Shown piece by piece: positions 57,215 through 64,000 of a stretch of 64,000 bases of DNA (positions within the stretch are counted from its first letter, which is position 1; every line of letters begins with the position of its first letter). Position numbers and translations under genes: made by a program. The notes under the pieces were generated by a model. That model was not told the DNA's origin. It saw nothing but the letters and a program-made list of their open reading frames with translations, and ran no database searches. Origin of the DNA: Clostridioides mangenotii TR (GTDB lineage Bacteria > Bacillota > Clostridia > Peptostreptococcales > Peptostreptococcaceae); NCBI RefSeq assembly GCF_000498755.1, contig NZ_AXUS01000003.1, forward strand, positions 1 through 64,000. The letters are read 5' to 3'.

Positions 57215-57980
57215 TATTATCCACTCCTTTATCATTTTGTACACTTTTAAGTAAGTGTAATGACTTCATGTTTATATTGCCTATATGAGTTTGCAAATAT
57301 ATTTTTAATACATTGTCAAGCTCATTGAGTATATACTTAGAGACTTTAGCTCTACTACATTTTAAAATATCATTACTTAATACATATTCCATAAGCTTTA
57401 CAGTTGTTAAATCCAACTTGATATTTTGCGTGAAATGATTACTACAATTATTGCACAAAATACCGCCTTCTTCAATATTAAAAACATAACTTTCAGTATT
57501 TTTTTTCGAACAACTTATACACCTATCGACAACAGGTTTTACCCCGGCATAATCCAAAAACTTTAGTTCAAATGCAGAGGTAACATACTGCTTATCTACA
57601 TTATCTTGTGTATATAAGTAAAGAGTCTGCGCTAACAATGTAAATAGTCTATTGTTGGTTTGGTTTTCATAAATCGAATTTTCTACCAACTTTATAATAT
57701 ACGCTGCGTACGAGAATGCATCGAAATCGTAGGATATATTGTAAAAATTCTTGATAATGTCACTCTGCGTAACGCTATACATGTTACCTTGTTTTTTTAA
57801 TATGAAGTCACTGTACGAAAACAATTGACAAGACGATAGAAAAGAACTTTTATTTCTTCTTGCCCCTTTAGCGATAGCAGAAACTTTCCCTAATTTACGA
57901 GTGAATAATGTAAGTATTAGGTCGTTTTCTTTATATTTTACAGCTCTAAGTACTATCCCCTGGGTATTCAAAATTATCAT
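57207..57980 (-). CDS. recO: DNA repair protein RecO
   Basis: 257 aa. OB-fold start [20 protein letters not shown], then [21 protein letters not shown] four-Cys zinc site is C-I-S-C...C-N-N-C. It helps RecR load RecA onto SSB-coated DNA. It overlaps the YqzL gene upstream and DUF4342 downstream. Confidence 0.93.
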   Translation of the reverse strand: MIILNTQGIVLRAVKYKENDLILTLFTRKLGKVSAIAKGARRNKSSFLSSCQLFSYSDFILKKQGNMYSVTQSDIIKNFYNISYDFDAFSYAAYIIKLVENSIYENQTNNRLFTLLAQTLYLYTQDNVDKQYVTSAFELKFLDYAGVKPVVDRCISCSKKNTESYVFNIEEGGILCNNCSNHFTQNIKLDLTTVKLMEYVLSNDILKCSRAKVSKYILNELDNVLKIYLQTHIGNINMKSLHLLKSVQNDKGVDNNG

Positions 57981-58101
57981 CGTCTTTACTTGTCTCCCTC
58001 ATATATTCATTTTCTCCATATATATTATTGTACTCATTAATATATAAATATGCGTCTATACTTCCAGTCATTTTAAAAACTTCCCAACAAAGATCGTCCA
58101 T
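57946..58101 (-). CDS. YqzL-like small protein
   Basis: 51 aa beginning [20 protein letters not shown], the YqzL pattern (L-x-W-x-x-F-x-x-T-G-x-x-D-x-Y-L). ATG 58101 follows AAGGGGG; upstream in-frame starts lack a site. It overlaps recO by 35 bp, the usual place of yqzL. Role unknown. Confidence 0.82.
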   Translation of the reverse strand: MDDLCWEVFKMTGSIDAYLYINEYNNIYGENEYMRETSKDDDNFEYPGDST

Positions 58102-58169
58102 TTTTAAAAACCCCCTTCTTACTTTTATATCTCTATTTTTAGTAAGAAGAGGATAATTCATACATAAAT

Positions 58170-59564
58170 TTATAAAGCAATTTTTGACAATAATATCGTT
58201 GCTATTGTAAAGTAAACTACTAATCCAGTAATATCAAGTACTGTAGATATAATAGGTGCTGAAATAGTAGTTGGATCTGCATCAATTTTATTTAAAATTA
58301 CAGGAAGCAATGCTCCTAAAGTTGCACCAAGTGCCATATTTATAAATACAGCTATCGATACAACAAAAGTTATACCAAATGTTTTTGTAAACATAAATAT
58401 CGCTATTCCTGTGATTATACTGCAAATTAAACCAGTCATAAGACCGACTAAAAACTCTCTTAAGACATTTCCGTAGTCCAAATCTTTGTTGGACGATATA
58501 TTAATAACTGTTACTGATGCCGATTGTGTTCCTGTATTTCCACCCATACCTATTACAAGCGGAATAAAAAACACAAGTGGTGCATATGTAGGATTTAAAA
58601 CATCTCCGATATTGTAAAGTATCATCGTTGAAATAAATCCACCTATTAATGATATAATCAACCAAGGAGTTCTTCCTCTAATTGACGACATTACTTGATC
58701 TTTTATAGTAATATGTTCATTTTCTGAAAGCCCTCTTTCATGCTCTGAACTTCCAGCTATTTTGTACATATCTTCAGTTGCTTCTTCTTCCATAACATCT
58801 ATAATATCATCTACAGTTATTATACCCTTGAGTACTCCTTGTCTATCAATTACAGGGATAGTAACTAGATTATACTTAGAAACTAATCTAACAGCTTCCT
58901 CTCGATCTTCCTCTACGTATACAGATACTAGATTTTCACTCATCAAATCGCCAATAATACTTTTGTCTCTGGCTATAATAAGTTCTCTAAGAGAAAGTAC
59001 ACCAACCAATTTTTCTTTATCGTCGACTACATAAATATAGTAAATAGTCTCAGCTTCTTCTGCCTCTTCACGCATGTGATCTATAGCTTGAAGTGCCGTC
59101 ATATCTTTATTTACTGCTATATAACCAGTAGTCATAGTACCGCCAGCAGTATCCTCGTCATAAAATAATAACTCTTTTACATCTTTTGCGTCTTCTTCAC
59201 TTAAAAGATTTATTATCTTTTCGCGTTCTTTTTCATCTATTTTATTCAAAATACCAGCCATATCCCCAAGAGACATAAGCTCTAGAATATTTTTAGTGTG
59301 TTCTATGTCAATCTTTGAAAGAACACTAATAAAAAAATCTGAATCGCTTTCTTCAAGAATTGCTGCTGCCATATCTAGAGGAAGTACCTCAAACATCTTT
59401 ATCTGCATCGCTTCATCTAGATTTTCGATTATGTCTAAAATATCCATTATATGATATTCTTCTATAAGTTCTCGAAGCTCTAACAGCTTATTGGCGTCTA
59501 TCAAACTAATTACCTCAGATAACAAATCTCCGGAAGTTTCCTGTTTCCTATCCATATAACCCAC
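58170..59564 (-). CDS. mgtE: MgtE-family magnesium transporter
   Basis: 464 aa. The N-terminal superhelical domain (about 10-130) is followed by two CBS domains (AGGTMTTGYIAVNKDMTALQ, VGVLSLRELI and IGDLMSENLVSVYVEEDRE, GIITVDDIIDVM). Five membrane helices at the C-terminus include PLVIGMGGNTGTQSASVTV, the pore segment. It is a Mg2+-gated channel for Mg2+ uptake. It is located 3 bp after era. Confidence 0.95.
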   Translation of the reverse strand: MGYMDRKQETSGDLLSEVISLIDANKLLELRELIEEYHIMDILDIIENLDEAMQIKMFEVLPLDMAAAILEESDSDFFISVLSKIDIEHTKNILELMSLGDMAGILNKIDEKEREKIINLLSEEDAKDVKELLFYDEDTAGGTMTTGYIAVNKDMTALQAIDHMREEAEEAETIYYIYVVDDKEKLVGVLSLRELIIARDKSIIGDLMSENLVSVYVEEDREEAVRLVSKYNLVTIPVIDRQGVLKGIITVDDIIDVMEEEATEDMYKIAGSSEHERGLSENEHITIKDQVMSSIRGRTPWLIISLIGGFISTMILYNIGDVLNPTYAPLVFFIPLVIGMGGNTGTQSASVTVINISSNKDLDYGNVLREFLVGLMTGLICSIITGIAIFMFTKTFGITFVVSIAVFINMALGATLGALLPVILNKIDADPTTISAPIISTVLDITGLVVYFTIATILLSKIAL

Positions 59565-59566
59565 CT

Positions 59567-60463
59567 TTATTTTTCATTATACCCAAAATTATTAATATAG
59601 TTTTGCAAGTTTCTCCAATTTTCTTTAACTTTTACCCACAGTTGAAGATTTACTTTTGAGCCTAAAAGGAGTTCCATATCTTCTCTTGCTGATTTTCCAA
59701 TCCCTTTAAGTTTTCTACCGTTTTTTCCTATTATTATCCCTTTGTGAGAATCTCTCTCACAGTAGATTATAGCAGAAATATCTACTAAGTCTTTATCTTT
59801 TCTGCCTTTTATTCTCTCGACTTCTACTGCAACACCATGAGGAACTTCATCGCTTATATAGTGTAGTACTTTTTCTCTGATAAGCTCAGATATAAGTACT
59901 CTCTCCGGCTGGTCAGTAATCATATCGTCTGGGAAGTATTTTGGACCTTCCTCAATATAAACTTTTATTGCCTTTATAAGAGAATCTATATTTTTACCTT
60001 TAAGCGCTGATAAAGGTACAATTTCTTTAAATATACCTTCTTTATTGTACTTTTCAATCAAGTCGAAAAGTTCCTCTTTTTGATCTAACTTATCTATCTT
60101 ATTTATAATCAATATAATAGGAGTTTTTGATTCTCTCAAATCCTCTATTATTTTTCTATCACCTGGACCAATGCTTTTAGAATCATCTACTACAAATAAA
60201 ATTACATCTACATTTTTTAAAGCATCTGAAGCGGCCTTAACCATAACCTCACCTAATTTATTTTTAGGCTTGTGTATGCCTGGAGTATCTAAAAATACTA
60301 CCTGCGATTCCTCATCAGTGTAAACTGCTTGAATTGTGTTTCTTGTAGTCTGAGGCTTATCACTCATTATGGCGATCTTTTCTCCGACTATATTATTCAT
60401 CAAAGTAGACTTCCCAACATTTGCTCTTCCTACTATACTGACAAATCCTGATTTAAACATCAA
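59567..60463 (-). CDS. era: GTPase Era
   Basis: 298 aa. G1 GRANVGKST, G3 DTPG in VFLDTPGIHKPK, G4 NKID, then the KH domain with GIIIGKNGRKLKGIGKSARE. It binds 16S rRNA and is needed for 30S assembly. ATG 60463 or Met2. Confidence 0.97.
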   Translation of the reverse strand: MMFKSGFVSIVGRANVGKSTLMNNIVGEKIAIMSDKPQTTRNTIQAVYTDEESQVVFLDTPGIHKPKNKLGEVMVKAASDALKNVDVILFVVDDSKSIGPGDRKIIEDLRESKTPIILIINKIDKLDQKEELFDLIEKYNKEGIFKEIVPLSALKGKNIDSLIKAIKVYIEEGPKYFPDDMITDQPERVLISELIREKVLHYISDEVPHGVAVEVERIKGRKDKDLVDISAIIYCERDSHKGIIIGKNGRKLKGIGKSAREDMELLLGSKVNLQLWVKVKENWRNLQNYINNFGYNEK

Positions 60464-60495
60464 ATATCTCCTAACTAATTTTAAATTAAGCTATA

Positions 60496-60894
60496 TTAAA
60501 ATTCATCACCCGAAAAATAGTTTGGAAGTAAATCTCCAATCTTTTCTTCAATTATATCCCCATTAGAAAAACCAGTGATTATGCTGATATCGGTTCCAAA
60601 CTCTAATATAACTTGTCTACATATACCGCATGGGTATGTAGGTAAGTTTTTTTCTGAATTATCGCTGGCAATAGCGATTTTCTCTATATCAAGATCACCT
60701 TCTGATATAGATTTAAATACTGCTGTCCTCTCCGCACAGTTTGTCCCTCCAAAGGACGCACACTCTATATTGCATCCTGTGTAGACTTTACCTGATTTTG
60801 TAAGTAAGGCAGCGCCTACTCTAAATTTTGAATACGGGGAATATGAAAACTCTCTAGCTTTTTCTGCAAGCTTAAGTAGATCTCTGTTGTCCAC
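60496..60894 (-). CDS. cdd: Cytidine deaminase
   Basis: About 132 aa homotetrameric-type enzyme with the zinc motifs C-A-E-R-T-A (catalytic Glu, Cys) and P-C-G-I-C-R-Q. FSYSPYSKFRVGAALLT and CNIECASFGGTNCAERTAVF are typical. GTG 60894 is the best start, 7 nt after GGAGG; ATG 60912 has no site. It deaminates cytidine/deoxycytidine to uridine. It lies between dgkA-PAP2 and era. Confidence 0.94.
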   Translation of the reverse strand: MDNRDLLKLAEKAREFSYSPYSKFRVGAALLTKSGKVYTGCNIECASFGGTNCAERTAVFKSISEGDLDIEKIAIASDNSEKNLPTYPCGICRQVILEFGTDISIITGFSNGDIIEEKIGDLLPNYFSGDEF

Positions 60895-61009
60895 AACATT
60901 TCCTCCAATCAAAGTAAAATATAAGTAATTATTTAATACTAAATATTATACCATAATAACAGTTAAAAAATAAGTGTCTCACTTTGTTTTAACTAATATA
61001 AAATAGTCT

Positions 61010-61729
61010 CTAATTGTAAAATACGCCAAATTGGAAAACCAAAATTGCGATTAGTGAACCAAGAAGTGCTCCAGCAAAGGTCTCCCAAAAACTATGAATC
61101 TTTCCTTCTATCCTACTCTGGGCAACTAACACTGCCATTATATATGCAAGTGTAGACGCTACAACTCGTTCTGTCATTAGAGTAATTGCAGTCGCTATAG
61201 CAAAAGCTAAAGCTGCATGTCCACTCGGCATACCGCCTTTTAAAGGAGTTCCTGAAGACGTAAGTGCTTTTACTACAACAACAGCTAATAGCACTAACAG
61301 TATACATATTAATGTTATGTGAAGTTCTGATTCTCTAAGCTTCAAAATAAACAAACCAGATAGCTCCGTAAGTTTATCAAAAAACAGTATATATCCTACG
61401 ACCACTGAATTTAGAGCTGCAACTAAAACTCCCCCTGCAGCAACGTCTTTAGCAATTTTTGCAAGAACATGATATTCATCTGTAACTAAGTCTATAGTTT
61501 TTTCAACTGCTGTATTAAACATTTCTGCTACTACAACTAAACTTATCGAAAATAGCAACATTATCATCTCAATTCTAGATAGATTGAGAAATAAACTTAC
61601 TACAAGTACAAGCGCTGAACCTAGGTAGTGTATCTTCATATTTCTTTCAAATTTAAAAGTATAAAGAATTCCTTCAATAGCATCGTTAAATGCCTTTATT
61701 AAACCTCGTCTCTTATTTTCAGGTTTCAT
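61010..61729 (-). CDS. Undecaprenol/diacylglycerol kinase fused to PAP2 phosphatase
   Basis: 239-aa integral membrane protein. The N-terminal about 115 residues are a DgkA domain (FKFERNMKIHYLGSALVL, VVVAEMFNTAVEKTIDLV). The C-terminal half is a PAP2 domain with GGMPSGHAALAF and a later S-R-I-E-G-K-I-H-S-x-W-E. One chain thus carries a lipid kinase and a lipid phosphatase, probably acting on undecaprenol/undecaprenyl phosphates or diacylglycerol. It lies 4 bp after ybeY. Confidence 0.88.
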   Translation of the reverse strand: MKPENKRRGLIKAFNDAIEGILYTFKFERNMKIHYLGSALVLVVSLFLNLSRIEMIMLLFSISLVVVAEMFNTAVEKTIDLVTDEYHVLAKIAKDVAAGGVLVAALNSVVVGYILFFDKLTELSGLFILKLRESELHITLICILLVLLAVVVVKALTSSGTPLKGGMPSGHAALAFAIATAITLMTERVVASTLAYIMAVLVAQSRIEGKIHSFWETFAGALLGSLIAILVFQFGVFYN

Positions 61730-61733
61730 AATA

Positions 61734-62192
61734 TTAATCCCTCGTTATATTTAATTTCCCAAGAATGTGCTCTTCCTTATGTCTCATCTCTTTCGTATTT
61801 TCTTCTGTATCATGATCGTATCCAAGTAAATGGAACATACTGTGGCATACTAAAAAACAAACTTCTCTTTCTATACTGTGGTTATACTCTATACTTTGAT
61901 CAAGCGCTTTTTCTAGCGATACTACAATATCTCCTAATGAAACTTCTCCTAACTCAACATCAAATTCATCGTCCAGTAGAGGAAATGAAAGTACATCTGT
62001 TTCCTTATCTATTCCTCTAAATTCACTGTTCAATTCTTTAATTTCTTTATTGTCTACAAAAGATAAACTCACATCGTAATCATCGTCATAACCTTCATAA
62101 TGTAGGCATTCGATTATTATATCATTTAATTTTTCTAAAAGTTCATCCTCTAAATTTATTTTATCTTGTCTATTCTCTAAAATTATCTCCAT
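61734..62192 (-). CDS. ybeY: Endoribonuclease YbeY
   Basis: 152 aa. The zinc motif H-S-M-F-H-L-L-G-Y-D-H-D is complete, with upstream DKETDVLSFP and LGEVSLGDIVVS. It acts in 16S rRNA 3'-end maturation and ribosome quality control. It lies between phoH and dgkA-PAP2, the standard order. Confidence 0.96.
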   Translation of the reverse strand: MEIILENRQDKINLEDELLEKLNDIIIECLHYEGYDDDYDVSLSFVDNKEIKELNSEFRGIDKETDVLSFPLLDDEFDVELGEVSLGDIVVSLEKALDQSIEYNHSIEREVCFLVCHSMFHLLGYDHDTEENTKEMRHKEEHILGKLNITRD

Positions 62193-62289
62193 TAAAACAC
62201 CTGCTTTTTAGTTAATCTATTGTTTATATAATTGTATTTTTACTTTATATAATTATAACTTTTATTTAATTCTCTGTATTTCAATTTTA

Positions 62290-63303
62290 CTACTTTCTTC
62301 TAGTTAATTTTTCTCTTTCCTTTTCCTTCTTCTGCTCTAATTTGGCTTCTTCTTTTTTATCGAATTTATCGTAAGCTCTTATTATCCTTTGAACTAACTC
62401 ATGTCTTACAACGTCTTTTTCAGAAAGCATTATGGAACCAACTCCGTTTACACCCTTAAGTATATCAGTTGCCTGGAGAAGTCCACTTTTCTTTTTATTA
62501 GGTAAATCTATTTGAGTTATATCTCCAGTTACTACTGCCTTTGATCCAAAACCAAGTCTAGTTAAAAACATCTTCATCTGCTCAGGTGTAGTATTTTGGG
62601 CCTCATCAAGTATTATAAACGAGTTATCTAGAGTCCTCCCTCTCATATACGCAAGAGGTGCTACTTCTATTGTTCCCCTCTCCTGATACTTTGCAAATTT
62701 TTCTGATCCTAACATTTCAAACAAAGCGTCGTAAAGTGGTCTTAAATAAGGATCTACTTTGTCTTTTAAATCTCCTGGTAAAAATCCTAGACTCTCTCCA
62801 GCTTCAACTGCAGGTCTTGTAAGTATTATTCTTTTCACTTCATCCCTTTTAAACGCTTTAACAGCCATAGAAACCGCTAGATATGTCTTTCCTGTTCCAG
62901 CTGGACCAACTCCAAAAGTTATATCATTATTTTCAATAAGCTTGATGTAATCTTTTTGTCCAAGCGTTTTTGGCTGAACAGATTTTCCGCTTTGAGTTAT
63001 AACAATCGTATCTTCTAGTTCTTTTAGTTTTCCTTCGCTTCCTTCAAGAAGTAAAGAAAGTGAATAAGTTACACTTTGTTTATCTAATTTTTTGTTATTA
63101 GACACTGTTTTATGTAGCTCATTCATTAGCTTAATCGCTGAATCTACATTTTTTTCTTCTCCTCTTAAAGTCAGATTCCCCTCTCTAAGTATTAAATCTA
63201 TATTTAAAGTTTTCTCAATTAACTTAATATTTTCATCAAAATCGCCAAATAGTTCTCTTTCAAATCTTGCATCCGTAATTTCAAAACTTTTCTGCATTAT
63301 CAC
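62290..63303 (-). CDS. phoH: PhoH-like ATPase (PhoH/YbeZ)
   Basis: 337 aa. N-terminal KH-like region, then a P-loop FGVGPAGTGKTYLAV, Walker B IILDEAQNTTPEQMK and VTGDITQIDLP. The C-terminus is a lysine/glutamate-rich tail. It works with YbeY in RNA metabolism. ATG 63303 or the next Met. Confidence 0.94.
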   Translation of the reverse strand: MIMQKSFEITDARFERELFGDFDENIKLIEKTLNIDLILREGNLTLRGEEKNVDSAIKLMNELHKTVSNNKKLDKQSVTYSLSLLLEGSEGKLKELEDTIVITQSGKSVQPKTLGQKDYIKLIENNDITFGVGPAGTGKTYLAVSMAVKAFKRDEVKRIILTRPAVEAGESLGFLPGDLKDKVDPYLRPLYDALFEMLGSEKFAKYQERGTIEVAPLAYMRGRTLDNSFIILDEAQNTTPEQMKMFLTRLGFGSKAVVTGDITQIDLPNKKKSGLLQATDILKGVNGVGSIMLSEKDVVRHELVQRIIRAYDKFDKKEEAKLEQKKEKEREKLTRRK

Positions 63304-63398
63304 CTAGCAATTCCTCCTCGAGTAGTTTATTTAAAAATATAATGTTCATTAAAGCATAAATTTAATTACCTGAATTTTAATTCTTTTAAAACTCTGAT

Positions 63399-64000
63399 TT
63401 AATTTTCCTCATCTTTATTATCGCTGTTTTTATCCTTTTCTTTATCTTGCTCTTCAAACTCATTTCTTATGTCATTAATAGGTCTTTTTTCTGGATTGGA
63501 AGGAATTTCTTCCTGACCTTCTTCACCTTCTTTTGGTTTGCTCTGATCTTTTATGAGTTTTTCAGCTTCTGCTTTACTCAGTGGATAAACTTTAGCTATG
63601 TTCTCACTTGTCTGAACTGTAATAACATATTCCAAAATATTTTTATTTATTTTATAACTGTGTTTAACATCTACGATTCTCGCTGATACTGGGATCATAT
63701 ACTCCAACTCTTTTAGAGCTTTTTTTGACAGTTCTTTCTTAAGTTCTTGTTGGTTTTTTTGACCTTTACAGCTTTAGTTTCATAAAATACACTAGTTCTT
63801 ATCTTTAAAGGAAATGTGTAATTTCCAATTGATAATTTCTTCTCAGAGTTTTCAACAATATAATCTCTATATTTTATTTTTTTTCTGAAGGTAAGTTTTT
63901 TGTCATAAAACATATAAGTACGGACTTTCTTTTTTTCACCTGTCTTAGTTTTTTTAATATCTATGTAATTAGCACTTTTTTTCGATTCATAAAAAGTACT
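63399..64000 (-). CDS. yqfD: Sporulation protein YqfD (C-terminal part, one-base frameshift)
   Basis: The gene enters from the right edge and its N-terminus lies outside the window. Readable pieces are FYESKKSANYIDIKKTKT, KLSIGNYTFPLKIRTSVFYE and, after a shift, LEYMIPVSARIVDVKHSYKI. Restoring one A in the run at 63754-63760 (minus strand) joins V-K-K-N-Q-Q-E-L-K-K-E-L-S-K-K-A-L-K-E-L to the C-terminal half. A charged tail ends the protein. YqfD is needed for sporulation and lies before phoH in most spore-formers. Confidence 0.82.

Overview
The window is AT-rich, low-GC Gram-positive DNA from an endospore-forming, amino-acid-fermenting anaerobe of the Clostridia, most like the Peptostreptococcaceae. 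Support for this comes from the complete glycine reductase operon, a second selenocysteine-dependent Grd component B pair, two Csp-type germination proteins, CotJABC coat proteins, sporulation YqfD, and pyruvate phosphate dikinase with its regulator and CcpN. The organism clearly decodes in-frame UGA as selenocysteine (Sec). Seven genes in the first 21 kb need it: two GrdB-type subunits, GrdA, a MerB-like lyase, an ABC permease, an ABC substrate-binding protein and a thioredoxin-like protein.

Layout. 0-2.7 kb: grdI-grdH-like betaine (or sarcosine) reductase component B on the minus strand, divergent from a PucR-type regulator. 4.2-12.6 kb: minus-strand operon grdX-trxB-trxA-grdE-grdA-grdB-grdC-grdD behind a glycine riboswitch and intrinsic terminator. 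12.9-14.6 kb: M3 oligoendopeptidase. 14.7-21.2 kb: a selenoprotein-rich minus-strand cluster (DsrE-like, UxxC thioredoxin-like, COG0701 permease, Cys-Cys-COOH protein, two substrate-binding proteins, permease, ATPase, MerB-like lyase). It matches what I remember as the in-silico Selenocysteine-Assisted Organometal (SAO) system and is the most interesting locus here. 21.5-24.9 kb: CstA transporter, LacI-type regulator, DUF1540 protein. 25-28.5 kb: two subtilisin-like Csp pseudoproteases. 28.5-37.5 kb: gene-poor accessory stretch with decayed phage and acetyltransferase remnants, a tRNA-like element, small membrane proteins and a secreted metallophosphoesterase. 37.6-47.8 kb: transglycosylase, exonuclease, MORN protein, TtcA-like enzyme, cotJABC, dut, topB, transglutaminase-like protein, AraC regulator. 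48-52.2 kb: ccpN-ppsR-ppdK. 53.5-64 kb: a conserved Firmicutes run yqfD-phoH-ybeY-dgkA/PAP2-cdd-era-mgtE-yqzL-recO-DUF4342-glyQ-glyS.

How the genes fit together: glycine (and probably betaine) is reduced to acetyl phosphate. Electrons come from NADPH through TrxB and TrxA to selenoprotein A and the Sec/pyruvoyl component B, and component C releases acetyl phosphate. Glycine itself opens the operon through the riboswitch. The SAO-like cluster looks like uptake, cleavage and efflux of a soft-metal or organometal compound by Cys/Sec chemistry.

Quality note: several genes that must work (glyQ, probably topB) carry single-base frameshifts that are each repaired by lengthening a short homopolymer by one base. 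I therefore treat most single frameshifts here as likely assembly errors. Only remnants with several lesions are called pseudogenes. All calls are made by eye; no database search was run.
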